Origin: Planctomycetaceae bacterium
GTDB taxonomy: Bacteria; Planctomycetota; Planctomycetia; Planctomycetales; Planctomycetaceae
Direction: 5' to 3'
NCBI GenBank assembly: GCA_020426515.1
Contig: JAGQPW010000010.1
Coordinates: 3,963 to 39,333 of the forward strand
Length of the DNA: 35,371 nucleotides
In this document: in pieces, positions 17,198 to 25,895 of the stretch
Layout of the letters: each line of letters opens with the position of its first letter
Position numbering within the stretch: the first letter of the stretch is position 1
Notes under the pieces: model-generated
The model's input: only the letters and a program-made list of their open reading frames with translations
Told to the model about the DNA's origin: nothing
The model's database searches: none
Made by a program: the position numbers and the translations under genes

Positions 17198-18328
17198 ATG
17201 CAACCAACAACGCGACGGGAATTCCTGTCAGCCACCGGCGCTGCGGCCTTTCTTGCTGGGACAACTCCCGTCATTCTCGGTGCCGAAGACAAAGCGGGAA
17301 CAAAAATCCCAATCATTGGCGAAGGAGACTTTCGCTTTGAGTGCCATCACAACTGGGGCGAGCTCCCCAAGAGCATCTCCTGGCGCAATACACATGGCGT
17401 GACGATCGACAAGGACGGGTTGATCTACATCAAGCATCAGGCCGCACCAAAGTCCTGCGACACCGTGGCTGTCTTCGATGCCGACGGAAAGTTCGTGCGG
17501 TCCTTTGGACTGGAGTATGCTGGTGGCGGTCATGGAATCGACATCCGCACCGAAGACGGTCAGGAATTTCTGTATCTCTCCGACACGCTGAACGGCCAGG
17601 TTGTGAAGTGCGATCTGAACGGGGAGTGGGTCTGGAAGAAACGCTACCCGCGCGAAGCGGGCGTGTATCCCTCACTGGATAAGTTCCGACCAACGAATGT
17701 CTGCTTTGGTCCCAACGGCGACTTCTATGTCGGCGATGGATACGGCTCCAGCTTTTTGCATCAGTACGACATTCATGGAAGCTGGATTCGCAGCTGGGGC
17801 GGGACAGGCACTGCTCCCGGACAAATGAGAACACCGCACGGACAGTGGCTGGATGCTCGCCCCGGACGTGAGCCATCGCTCGTGATTGCCGACCGTGCCA
17901 ATGCCCGGCTACAGTACTTCTCACTTGATGGGCAACCTCAGTCGATCATGCAGGGCGTTAAGGATGCCAGCCAGGAAGGACCGCAGGCCCCCCTGAAGGC
18001 CGCCGACGGTCGTGAGATTCCGCTCAGCAACGTGGCGGGCATCAGCTTCCCGGCGGATGTCGACATTCAGGGCGAATACATGCTGGTGCCAGACCTGTAC
18101 GCCCGAGTTCTGATCTTCAACGGCCAGAACGAACTCGTCGCCAACCTCGGCTACGATGCGGAGTGGACGGCACATGTGCTGGACGGCATGCAGGTTCGAC
18201 GCGATCCGGCCAAGTTCCAGCCCGGCAAGTTTGTTCACCCGCACGATGCCTGTTTCGACAAGGATGGCAACATCTTCGTCACCGAATGGGTTGATGCGGG
18301 TCGAGTCACGTTTCTCAAGCGCGTATAG
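17198..18328 (+). CDS. Tat-exported NHL-repeat beta-propeller protein
   Basis: This 376-aa protein begins with a twin-arginine signal (TTRREFLSATGAAAFLAGT, Arg6-Arg7), so it is exported folded. The rest is an NHL-type propeller of about six blades, each with the pattern of a glycine/aspartate turn and a hydrophobic strand: THGVTIDKDGLIYIKHQ, GHGIDIRTEDGQEFLYLSD, PTNVCFGPNGDFYVGDGYG, PHGQWLDARPGREPSLVIAD, and the last blade HDACFDKDGNIFVTEW. Related planctomycete proteins resemble peptidyl-glycine lyase-type propellers, but I see no firm catalytic set. GGGAG stands eight bases before the ATG at 17198. The gene starts 31 bases after the zinc-ribbon protein, suggesting one transcript. Its 3' end converges on the protease gene with 21 bases between. 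Confidence 0.85.
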   Translation: MQPTTRREFLSATGAAAFLAGTTPVILGAEDKAGTKIPIIGEGDFRFECHHNWGELPKSISWRNTHGVTIDKDGLIYIKHQAAPKSCDTVAVFDADGKFVRSFGLEYAGGGHGIDIRTEDGQEFLYLSDTLNGQVVKCDLNGEWVWKKRYPREAGVYPSLDKFRPTNVCFGPNGDFYVGDGYGSSFLHQYDIHGSWIRSWGGTGTAPGQMRTPHGQWLDARPGREPSLVIADRANARLQYFSLDGQPQSIMQGVKDASQEGPQAPLKAADGREIPLSNVAGISFPADVDIQGEYMLVPDLYARVLIFNGQNELVANLGYDAEWTAHVLDGMQVRRDPAKFQPGKFVHPHDACFDKDGNIFVTEWVDAGRVTFLKRV

Positions 18329-18349
18329 CCCGAGCCAGCAAAGCAGACC

Positions 18350-19855
18350 TCATTCTTCAGGGACGACCCGCAGGTCGTCGGCAGCAAGCTGGATCGAAAC
18401 AGCCTCCTTCGAAGCCGCAACTGCCGCATAGAATGCGGCTGGTGATTTCACTGGCTCACCCGCCACCTGCCTGATCGTCATGCCTGGCTTCAGTTGGGCC
18501 AGCGCAGCAGGGGAATCCGCAACGACATCGGTAATCACCACTCCTTCAGGGAACACCGACAGGAAGCTGTCGGGCAGATACCGAAACCGACCTGTCGGGT
18601 AATCCACACGCAGCCCGCGCCAGGAAGGATACTGAGGATGTGTCACGACCAGCCGCCGGTCGTCGTACACCGGCCACTTCCCCAACGCGACCTCCAGCGT
18701 CAGCATCTGTCGGTTGCGTGGTCGGAACACCTTGAGCACAGCCACTGCCCCGGGACCGAGTAGTCCAATCTCGCGAACGAGATCACTGCCGCGGCGAATC
18801 GACACTTCACCCACCGCGTAAACCTGATCTCCCTCTTCCAGTCCAGCCAGTGCTGCCGGGGATTTCAGAGCAACGCGTCCCACACGCGCCGCGGTGGCCT
18901 GAGTGATGAATGGACGCGCGGGACGCAGATCCTCCGGATAGCCATCATCGGGATCCACACCGAGAAAACCATACTCAACTTCTTCTCCTTTCAGCAGGCT
19001 CTCAACGATCCGTCGAATTCCAGGAGTCATCGGAATCGCAAAGCCGGCTGCAGTGGGATCTCCCTGAAGTGCCGCCAGCGATGTCGTCAAACCAACCAGT
19101 TCGCCCTGCAAATTGACCAGCGCTCCGCCACTCATTCCCAACGGCAATCGCATATCAAGCTGGAGAAGGGTCCCCAGTTCGTGAATCGTGGCCGCCGAAT
19201 CGATCCGATCCTGATCGGGCTTTTCGAGCGGTCGGCGAGCACGATTCCCCACCATTCCCGCCGCCACGCTGCACGAACCGTCCCGCGCCAACGACCATGG
19301 ATTTCCCAGGGCAAGAACAAAGTCCCCCTTGTGCAGATCCTCCCCGGAACCGATCTGCGGGGGAATGATCTTCAACACGTCAGCGGTGACGGCGGTCAGT
19401 TCCGCCTCCAGTACCGCCAGATCACTGCGCGGATCAAAGGCACGCAGCGTGGCCGGAAGTGTGTGCCCGCCAATCGTGCGGACATACAATCGGTCGGTCT
19501 GAGCCTCGTCACGACCAGCCCGGCTGGTGACCACATGATGATTGGTCAGAATCAACAGTCTGGTCGATCCCTCAACCTTCAGGATCACGCCGCTTCCAAA
19601 ACCATCCGCGACTGGTCCAGATTCCTCGGGACGCAGCGGACGAAAGGGATCGAAGTCTGCCGGCAACGGGCTCTCCGCACTGGCAATCACTCGCACAATG
19701 CTGACCATGGCCGGCTCAACCTGTGCGGTGACGCGAACCACCCGACGCTGCAGCGCCAGGGCTGGATCAACATCGTCCGCCGTCGCGGTTTGCCCGTGGA
19801 CCGAACATAACAGCGCCAGCAGCAGGCCAAGTCTCCAGCAATCCTGCATGGTCAT
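18350..19855 (-). CDS. DegP/HtrA-like periplasmic serine protease with PDZ domains
   Basis: The 501-aa protein starts with a signal peptide (LGLLLALLCSVHGQTATA) and a trypsin-like S1C domain. The catalytic triad is visible: His107 in TNHHVV, Asp145 in DPRSDLAVL, and Ser242 in GMSGGAL, where the usual Asn of GNSGG is Met. Two PDZ-like domains follow: EYGFLGVDPDDGYPEDL with SPAALAGLEEGDQVYAVG, and a C-terminal one with SPAALAQLKPGMTIRQVAG. It presumably degrades or refolds damaged exported proteins. A second ATG at 19849, with AAGG seven bases before it, is an equally good start. The gap to the upstream dehydrogenase gene is 16 bases, so it belongs to the fae operon. A protease in that position is unexpected; protein damage by formaldehyde would be a rationale, but that is inference. 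Confidence 0.85.
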   Translation of the reverse strand: MTMQDCWRLGLLLALLCSVHGQTATADDVDPALALQRRVVRVTAQVEPAMVSIVRVIASAESPLPADFDPFRPLRPEESGPVADGFGSGVILKVEGSTRLLILTNHHVVTSRAGRDEAQTDRLYVRTIGGHTLPATLRAFDPRSDLAVLEAELTAVTADVLKIIPPQIGSGEDLHKGDFVLALGNPWSLARDGSCSVAAGMVGNRARRPLEKPDQDRIDSAATIHELGTLLQLDMRLPLGMSGGALVNLQGELVGLTTSLAALQGDPTAAGFAIPMTPGIRRIVESLLKGEEVEYGFLGVDPDDGYPEDLRPARPFITQATAARVGRVALKSPAALAGLEEGDQVYAVGEVSIRRGSDLVREIGLLGPGAVAVLKVFRPRNRQMLTLEVALGKWPVYDDRRLVVTHPQYPSWRGLRVDYPTGRFRYLPDSFLSVFPEGVVITDVVADSPAALAQLKPGMTIRQVAGEPVKSPAAFYAAVAASKEAVSIQLAADDLRVVPEE

Positions 19856-19871
19856 GCCTTACCGGGAAGAA

Positions 19872-20729
19872 TCAGCTCAGCTCGGAAGCAATCTCGTGGA
19901 TGGTGACCGTGTTGAAGATCTGGTCGTTGGCCGCGAACAGTCGTTCGATGGCCGCCTTGTGGATCTTCATCTTGAATCCACCAACACCAATGGCGCCGTA
20001 GCAAATGACGCCATCCCGTTCGATTCCCTTGTCGGTCGGCTCTACTCCCTCAAGACCTGCCGGAGGGACGGCATTGAGATCGACAAGGACCTTGAGGGTA
20101 TCCAAACTGCGCCATTCATCGGCGGTCAGGAAGCGGACACCCGCTGCTCCGGCCGAGATGAGGACCTGCGCGCCATCGAGTGTTGCTGCCAATCCGTCGT
20201 CGGACGCTTCCGCAGGGATAACCTTGGCCCCTTCGACCAGCCCGCGCAGCTTGCTGCAAGCGGTCTCTGCCCGTTCCAGCACACGCGATGCCACCCTCAC
20301 GGTGGCTCCAGACAAAGCGAGCAACTGAGCGGCCCGAAAGCCAACTGGCCCCGTTCCCCCCAGAACCACTGCTTCGGCACCATTCAATTCGAGATGATGT
20401 GTGACCGACTGGACCGCCGCCGCGGCCGTGGTGTTTGACCCATTGGCATCAAGCATGACCGAAACGCGGAACGGGCCGAAGAACGATTCGGTGATCTTCT
20501 TCAGCACAGCTTCACCGGCATCGGACTGCGAGCCTCCGACGAAGATCGCCGTCGACTTCAAGTCCTGCGGACCGCGCGTGAAGATGGCTCCGTGAATCAG
20601 AGGCACCACGTTTTCCGGAGTAATCCCTCCGTAAGAAAACAGCTGCTCGCAACCGGCATCGACGGCCACCACGCGATCAAACACCGAAGGACGTGCGTCG
20701 GTATCAAGCTGAATCAGGATACGTTTCAT
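19872..20729 (-). CDS. mtdB: NAD(P)-dependent methylene-tetrahydromethanopterin dehydrogenase (MtdB/MtdC class)
   Basis: This enzyme oxidises methylene-H4MPT to methenyl-H4MPT with NAD(P)+, the second step after formaldehyde capture. The 285-aa protein has the N-terminal substrate domain (GGITPENVVPLIHGAIFTRG), the conserved DANGSNTTAAAAV stretch, and a Rossmann fold with VVLGGTGPVGFRAAQLL. The C-terminus carries the family's YGAIGVGGFKMKIHKAAI. The published planctomycete enzyme is called MtdC, so the symbol mtdB here marks the family, not the exact class. The ATG at 20729 is preferred over the TTG two codons upstream. It lies 98 bases downstream of fae, with a hairpin between them, and 16 bases upstream of the protease. 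Together with fae it shows an H4MPT-linked C1 pathway. Confidence 0.9.
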   Translation of the reverse strand: MKRILIQLDTDARPSVFDRVVAVDAGCEQLFSYGGITPENVVPLIHGAIFTRGPQDLKSTAIFVGGSQSDAGEAVLKKITESFFGPFRVSVMLDANGSNTTAAAAVQSVTHHLELNGAEAVVLGGTGPVGFRAAQLLALSGATVRVASRVLERAETACSKLRGLVEGAKVIPAEASDDGLAATLDGAQVLISAGAAGVRFLTADEWRSLDTLKVLVDLNAVPPAGLEGVEPTDKGIERDGVICYGAIGVGGFKMKIHKAAIERLFAANDQIFNTVTIHEIASELS

Positions 20730-20770
20730 CGGCAACAGCTTGGCTGTCGGGACGGAATGGAGACGAAACA

Positions 20771-20798
20771 GGGCCGATCACTCAATTGCGATCGGCCC
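20771..20798 (-). terminator. Hairpin between fae and the methylene-H4MPT dehydrogenase gene
   Basis: GGGCCGATC (20771-20779) and GATCGGCCC (20790-20798) form a perfect 9-bp stem with a 10-base loop. On the transcribed (minus) strand it is followed by TGTTTCGT. It stands 29 bases after the fae stop codon, so partial termination here would give more fae than downstream message. It may equally be an RNA-stabilising end. Confidence 0.5.
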
Positions 20799-20827
20799 CG
20801 CTGTAAGCTGCGATCGACAGGTCCCGA

Positions 20828-21325
20828 CTACTTCTGGAAGAACGGGTGACTGGCGGAGCCCTTCTTGGCAACCATTTCCTCAGCGCTGGGCTCGCCTTTC
20901 ATGGCGCGTTCCAGCGACAGCTTGGTCGCTTCGTAGTTGTACTGATAGATCTTCTTGTCGTCGGCAGCTTCCCAGTGAATGAATACGCCGCACACAATGC
21001 ACAGGGATTCAGCCTGATCCTTGGGAATCACGCCAGACTCAACGCAATCTGCAACCGCGTCAGCCACAGCTCGCTGAGCAGGGCCAAACATCTGTACAGC
21101 CTGCTTGGCACCTTTAATGGTCACTTTGGTGATCATCACGGTGGCAGGCTTTACGGCCAGATTCGGCTCAAGCACAGCCAGCAGGTTACTGTGACCGTGA
21201 GACTGGGTTGCCAGCGCGTTTGCGAAGGCGATTCCCACGGGGCCGCTCTTGTCGCCAATCATCAGATCGATGTGAGCAACTTCGTTTCCTTCGCCGCACA
21301 GGGCTTCGCCAATATTAAAGGACAT
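20828..21325 (-). CDS. fae: Formaldehyde-activating enzyme (5,6,7,8-tetrahydromethanopterin hydro-lyase)
   Basis: Fae condenses formaldehyde with H4MPT to methylene-H4MPT (EC 4.2.1.147). The 165-aa protein matches the family end to end: IGEALCGEGNEVAHIDLMIG with the catalytic His at residue 18, HSNLLAVLEPNLAVKPATVM, the strongly conserved AVQMFGPAQ, and VFIHWEAADDKKIYQYNYEATKLS, closing in SASHPFF. The ATG at 21325 gives the normal Fae N-terminus and has AGGAGA nine bases upstream; the frame is open to 21418 but that part is not Fae. It is the first gene of a minus-strand operon with the dehydrogenase and a DegP-like protease, and it is divergent from ribBA. The need is probably formaldehyde detoxification or oxidation, as known for H4MPT genes in planctomycetes. 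Confidence 0.97.
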   Translation of the reverse strand: MSFNIGEALCGEGNEVAHIDLMIGDKSGPVGIAFANALATQSHGHSNLLAVLEPNLAVKPATVMITKVTIKGAKQAVQMFGPAQRAVADAVADCVESGVIPKDQAESLCIVCGVFIHWEAADDKKIYQYNYEATKLSLERAMKGEPSAEEMVAKKGSASHPFFQK

Positions 21326-21759
21326 CGTTTTCCGTCTCCTGGGCCAAACATGTATTAGAGGGCGAGTCAGTCCGTCCGCCGCTGTTTCCAAGCAGGGATT
21401 ACCTGAACCAAGGCACACGATCAGTGGTGCAATTCAACGACAATTGATATCACTCATTCGACGGAATTACCAGCCTACAGAAGGGATCCGCTAAACGGGT
21501 TACGACTTTCCGGCCAGCTCGCACCTTCAAAGCCACACTGCGCAGGTGCCAGCCTCCTTCTTCACGGTCCACATTGGACCGCCCCGGTGCCGGGTCCGTG
21601 GATTCCAACGAATAGGAATCCATTGACGTTTGAGGACCGCTTCCTGCCCCAGTTGAAGGACTTCCGTCGGTCCGGGCGGGACAAGCGGGGTATTGCTGCA
21701 TATACTCAGGGAACTTGTGCCGCTTCCCCACCCTTCGGGCGAAAGAACCACTACCTTCG
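21326..21759. other. Divergent regulatory region between fae and ribBA
   Basis: I see no gene in these 434 bases. They hold a run of short dyads: CGGTCC/GGACCG (21565-21581, five-base loop), CCCGG/CCGGG (21583-21594) and TGGATTCC/GGAATCCA (21599-21622, eight-base loop). A plausible sigma-70 promoter for ribBA lies at 21678-21706. The fae promoter should lie nearer 21350-21450; I found no strong match. I looked for and did not find an FMN riboswitch core before ribBA. Confidence 0.5.
21678..21706 (+). promoter_or_regulatory. Putative sigma-70 promoter of ribBA
   Basis: A -35-like GGGACA (21678-21683) is followed after exactly 17 bases by TATACT (21701-21706), five of six matches to the -10 consensus. 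Transcription would begin near 21713, leaving a leader of about 47 bases before the ATG at 21760. Confidence 0.45.
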
Positions 21760-23001
21760 ATGCCTGACGCTCTCCCCAGTTCCGCCCAACGACTCGATCA
21801 AGCCCTTCGCGATTTGCGGGAGGGCAAGATGGTTATTGTGGTGGACGCCCGTGAGCGTGAGAACGAGGGGGACCTCATCTGCGCCGCAGAGTCCATGTCG
21901 CCGGAAACGGTCGACTTCATGCTGCGTCAGGGTGCGGGTGTGCTGTGTGCTCCACTGACCAGAGACGTCGCCGACCGACTGAGATTGCCACCGCTGGTCG
22001 ATCCGGAGTCAAACGACTCCCCGCACCAGACTCCGTTTCTGATTCCGGTGGATCACCGCCAGAGCGGTACGGGAGTGAGTGCTCAGGCCCGAGCATTGAC
22101 GTTGCAGGCTCTGGCGAATCCCAACTCGATTGCCTCCGACTTTGTCCGCCCGGGACACATTAACCCCTTGCTCGCCCGCGAGGGAGGCGTGCTGCGGCGT
22201 GCTGGACACACCGAAGCAACCGTGGACCTGCTGAGGATGGCTGACCTGACGCCCGTCGGCTGCCTGATCGAGATTTGCAGTCAGCGCGGTCCCGGCATGG
22301 CGGAAGATGCCGAACTGAAAGAGTTCGCGGCCAAGCACGGCCTGACGATGATTTCCATTGCCGAAATCATTCAGCACCGGCGTATTCGAGAACGGCTGAT
22401 CCACCGGGATGTGGAAGTCGATATCCCAACTGAACTCTACGGCACGCCCAAGTTCATCGGCTACCGCGTCGATCATGAAGACCAGGAACCGCTGGCCATT
22501 GTCTGGGGAGACCTGTCCTCCCAAGAGGCCCCGCTGGTGCGAATGCATTCATCTTGCTTCACCGGGGACGTCCTGGGATCGTTGCGCTGTGACTGTGGCG
22601 ACCAGTTGCACATGGCCATCCAGATGATCAACGAAGAAGGGTGTGGAGCCGTCGTTTACCTGCCGCAGGAAGGTCGGGGAATCGGGCTGTCAGCCAAGCT
22701 CAAGGCCTACCAGCTGCAGGACGAAGGACTCGACACGGTCGAAGCCAACCACCGCCTGGGATTTCAGGCAGATCTGAGGGATTACATGGTCGGTCTGCAG
22801 ATCCTCAAGGATCTGGGATTGACGAAAGTCCGAATTCTCACGAACAACCCGAAGAAGACGGAAGCGTTTGAAAACTGGGTTGATCTCAAAGTCGTCGAAC
22901 AAGTTCCCATCATCGCTCCTCCGCATCAGCACCGCGCCCGCTACATGGATGCAAAACGAACAAAGATGGGACACATCCTGCCGGAATTGCCAGGAGAATA
23001 A
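21760..23001 (+). CDS. ribBA: Bifunctional 3,4-dihydroxy-2-butanone-4-phosphate synthase / GTP cyclohydrolase II
   Basis: The 413-aa protein makes both precursors of riboflavin. The N-terminal RibB half (about 1-205) has the acidic active-site loop [18 protein letters not shown], the conserved SGTGVSA and RRAGHTEA segments. The C-terminal RibA half has the zinc-binding cysteines Cys266, Cys277 and Cys279 ([20 protein letters not shown]) and the [10 protein letters not shown] motif with its catalytic Arg. Both halves look complete, so both activities are expected. The ATG at 21760 begins [19 protein letters not shown], a normal RibB start; the frame is open 15 codons further up. The likely promoter is at 21678. 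sucA follows 80 bases downstream on the same strand and may share the transcript. Confidence 0.97.
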   Translation: MPDALPSSAQRLDQALRDLREGKMVIVVDARERENEGDLICAAESMSPETVDFMLRQGAGVLCAPLTRDVADRLRLPPLVDPESNDSPHQTPFLIPVDHRQSGTGVSAQARALTLQALANPNSIASDFVRPGHINPLLAREGGVLRRAGHTEATVDLLRMADLTPVGCLIEICSQRGPGMAEDAELKEFAAKHGLTMISIAEIIQHRRIRERLIHRDVEVDIPTELYGTPKFIGYRVDHEDQEPLAIVWGDLSSQEAPLVRMHSSCFTGDVLGSLRCDCGDQLHMAIQMINEEGCGAVVYLPQEGRGIGLSAKLKAYQLQDEGLDTVEANHRLGFQADLRDYMVGLQILKDLGLTKVRILTNNPKKTEAFENWVDLKVVEQVPIIAPPHQHRARYMDAKRTKMGHILPELPGE

Positions 23002-23081
23002 TCTCTTGCGACAGTTGAGGTGGGCACCTCGCTGCAATCCACGTTCCGGCGGAGCCAAGTGTCTTTAGGACAGAATTTCCC

Positions 23082-25889
23082 ATGGGTAACATTCCAATCG
23101 AACTCAACAGCCAAAGCCTCGCATATATCGAGGAGCTGTACAGCCAATACCTGACCAGCCCAACCGCTGTTCCAGAAGAGTGGCAGAAGTACTTTGCCGA
23201 GCTGAAGAACGGTGATCCCACGCCGGTCGCCTGGTCGACGCGTCCCCCGTTTCCACAGCGCAGCCTGTTCAATCCGCCAGGCAGCCCCTCGGTCTCTACG
23301 CCTCAGACGTCGACCGACCGACAGTTCCGCATGGCCCGCAAGCAGGAGCGGATTGACCAGCTGGTCCGCAACTTCCGCGTCCGCGGGCACATTGTTGCTC
23401 AGGTGGATCCGCTCGGTTCCGTCCGCCCCGCGCCGCCGGAACTCGACCCTGCCTACTACGGGTTCTCGGATGAAGACTGGCAGCGGGAATTCTCCACGTC
23501 GTGGATGGCCGGTCCAGAGACCCGTACGCTGCAGGCGATCATCACCTGGCTGAAAACCACCTACTGCCGGACGATTGGTGCGCAGTTTATGCACATCGAC
23601 AGCCTGCAGGTGCGTGAGTGGCTGCAGCATCGCATGGAGAAGTCTGGCAACAAGATCAAATTGTCCCGTGAGGAACAGTTGCGGATCCTGACCCGTCTGG
23701 CGGATGCAGTCGTCTTCGAAGAGTTCCTGGCCAAGAAGTTCGTGGGAGCCAAGAGCTTTTCACTCGATGGCGGCGAAACGCTGATTCCACTGCTCGACAT
23801 GGCGATCGAAAAGCTGGGCGACGACGGGACTCGCGAAGTGGTCATCGGCATGGCTCACCGTGGTCGTCTGAACGTCCTGGCCAACATCATGGCCAAGAGT
23901 CCGCGTGTCATTTTCCGTGAGTTCGACGACGCCGACCCGCACCTGCATTTTGGTCGGGGCGATGTGAAGTACCACATGGGCCACAGTGCCGATCACGTGA
24001 CAACCAAGGGACACTCGGTCCACCTGTCCTTGTGCTTTAATCCGTCGCACCTGGAATATGTCAACACCGTGGCCATGGGCCGCGTGCGGGCCAAGATGGA
24101 CCGTTTCAAAGACTTCAAGCGTCAACGTGGTGCCTGCATCCTGATTCACGGTGATGCGGCCTTCGCCGGGGAAGGCATCGTTCAGGAAACGCTCAACCTG
24201 AGCGAATTGAAGGGCTATCGGATTGGTGGCACGATCCACATCATCCTCAATAATCAGGTGGGGTTCACAACTTCGCCCGAGGAAGGTCGGTCGACAACCT
24301 ACTGCACTGACATCGCGAAGATGCTGCAGATCCCCATTTTCCACGTGAACGGCGAAGACCCGGAAGCTGTCGCCCAGGTGATTACCCTGGCACTCGACTT
24401 CCGCAAGAAGTTCAAGCGTGATGTCGTCATCGACATGTACTGCTACCGCCGCAAGGGACATAACGAAGCTGATGAACCGGAATTCACGCAGCCGGTCATG
24501 TACCGCGAAATCCGCAACCATCGCAGCGTCTACGAGGGATATCTGGAACACCTGTCGACGATGAAGGGGGTCACCCGGACCGAGGCTCAGGAGATCAGCG
24601 ATCAGCGTCGCAACCAGCTTGAAAACGAACTGGCGGAGGCTCGGCGCGAAGGCTTCATTCGCTGTGCTGACCACTGGGGCGGAATCTGGTCCGGGTATTT
24701 CGGCGGGCCGGCTGCGGCTGCTGACAATCCTTCCACCGGGATCCCTGTGGAGACGGCGAGTCGGCTCCTGAAACTCCAAACCGAACTGCCGGAGAATTTT
24801 CATCCCCATCCAAAAATCAAGCGATTGCTGGAACAACGCCTCAGTATGGCAGAGGGGACAACGCCACTCGACTGGGGGACGGCAGAATTGCTGGCCTATG
24901 GCAGTATCATCGCTGATGGTCGTCCGCTGCGGATGACCGGCCAGGATGTCCGGCGCGGCACGTTCAGTCATCGCCACGTCGCCCTCTACGACTACGAAGA
25001 CGGGCACGTCTTCCTGCCTCTAAAGAACATTGTTTCCGAAAAGGGCTTTGTGAATATTCACAACAGCCCATTGTCCGAAGCAGGTGTCCTGGGCTTCGAG
25101 TACGGCTACAGCCTCGATTGCCCGGAAGGTCTGGTCATCTGGGAAGCACAGTTCGGCGATTTCTCCAACTGTGCCCAGGTCATCATCGATCAGTTTATTG
25201 CCAGCGCGGAAGACAAGTGGGACCGACTCAATAGTGTGGTCTTGCTGCTGCCTCATGGATTCGAAGGCCAGGGCCCTGAGCACTCGAGTGCTCGCCTGGA
25301 GCGATTCCTGATGCTGGCTGCCGAAGACAACATCCAGATCACGCAGCCCACAACGCCGGCCCAGCTGTTCCACATGCTGCGTCGACAAGTGCTGCGAAAG
25401 TGGCGCAAGCCGATGTTTGTCATGACGCCCAAAAGCCTGCTTCGGCACAAGGAATGCGTTTCGACACTGGAAGAATGTGCCACTGGCAGCTTCCAGCCGG
25501 TCATTGGGGACAACACGGTCAGCCCTCAAAAGGTGAAGAAGATTCTGCTGTGTACCGGCAAGCTGTACTACGATCTGGCGGACCGCCGCCGTGAGACAGA
25601 CCGGGACGATGTGGCCATCATTCGCCTGGAAGAGCTGTACCCACTCCCCATCACGGCACTGGGTGAAATCCTCAACACATACAACGCGGAAACCCCCGTT
25701 GTCTGGGTACAGGAAGAGCCTCGAAACATGGGTGCCTGGCCGTTCATTGGCATGCAATTCGGTCAGCGCGTGCTGGAACGGCACCCGTTCTCCGGCATCT
25801 CACGTCCCGCCTCGGCCAGCCCGGCAACGGGATCGGCCCGCAGCCACAAGCTGGAACAGCAGCAGATTCTCGACGAAGCCTTCAGCTAA
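23082..25889 (+). CDS. sucA: 2-oxoglutarate dehydrogenase E1 component
   Basis: This is the thiamin-diphosphate-dependent decarboxylase of the 2-oxoglutarate dehydrogenase complex (TCA cycle). The 935-aa length is usual. It starts with the SucA-specific N-terminal helix ([20 protein letters not shown]) that docks on E2. Then come [19 protein letters not shown] (about 254-272), the ThDP-binding GDAAFAGEG with [13 protein letters not shown], and the transketolase-like pyrimidine and C-terminal domains ([33 protein letters not shown], and [13 protein letters not shown]). The ATG at 23082 has AGGA upstream. No sucB or lpd gene is adjacent, so E2 and E3 must be encoded elsewhere. The stop is only six bases from the polA stop on the other strand, leaving no room for a separate terminator. 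Confidence 0.97.
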   Translation: MGNIPIELNSQSLAYIEELYSQYLTSPTAVPEEWQKYFAELKNGDPTPVAWSTRPPFPQRSLFNPPGSPSVSTPQTSTDRQFRMARKQERIDQLVRNFRVRGHIVAQVDPLGSVRPAPPELDPAYYGFSDEDWQREFSTSWMAGPETRTLQAIITWLKTTYCRTIGAQFMHIDSLQVREWLQHRMEKSGNKIKLSREEQLRILTRLADAVVFEEFLAKKFVGAKSFSLDGGETLIPLLDMAIEKLGDDGTREVVIGMAHRGRLNVLANIMAKSPRVIFREFDDADPHLHFGRGDVKYHMGHSADHVTTKGHSVHLSLCFNPSHLEYVNTVAMGRVRAKMDRFKDFKRQRGACILIHGDAAFAGEGIVQETLNLSELKGYRIGGTIHIILNNQVGFTTSPEEGRSTTYCTDIAKMLQIPIFHVNGEDPEAVAQVITLALDFRKKFKRDVVIDMYCYRRKGHNEADEPEFTQPVMYREIRNHRSVYEGYLEHLSTMKGVTRTEAQEISDQRRNQLENELAEARREGFIRCADHWGGIWSGYFGGPAAAADNPSTGIPVETASRLLKLQTELPENFHPHPKIKRLLEQRLSMAEGTTPLDWGTAELLAYGSIIADGRPLRMTGQDVRRGTFSHRHVALYDYEDGHVFLPLKNIVSEKGFVNIHNSPLSEAGVLGFEYGYSLDCPEGLVIWEAQFGDFSNCAQVIIDQFIASAEDKWDRLNSVVLLLPHGFEGQGPEHSSARLERFLMLAAEDNIQITQPTTPAQLFHMLRRQVLRKWRKPMFVMTPKSLLRHKECVSTLEECATGSFQPVIGDNTVSPQKVKKILLCTGKLYYDLADRRRETDRDDVAIIRLEELYPLPITALGEILNTYNAETPVVWVQEEPRNMGAWPFIGMQFGQRVLERHPFSGISRPASASPATGSARSHKLEQQQILDEAFS

Positions 25890-25895
25890 TCGAAA

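Noticed and set aside
21430..21760. FMN riboswitch before ribBA
   Set aside because: The conserved core elements of the RFN element were not found in this stretch; only unrelated short dyads are present.
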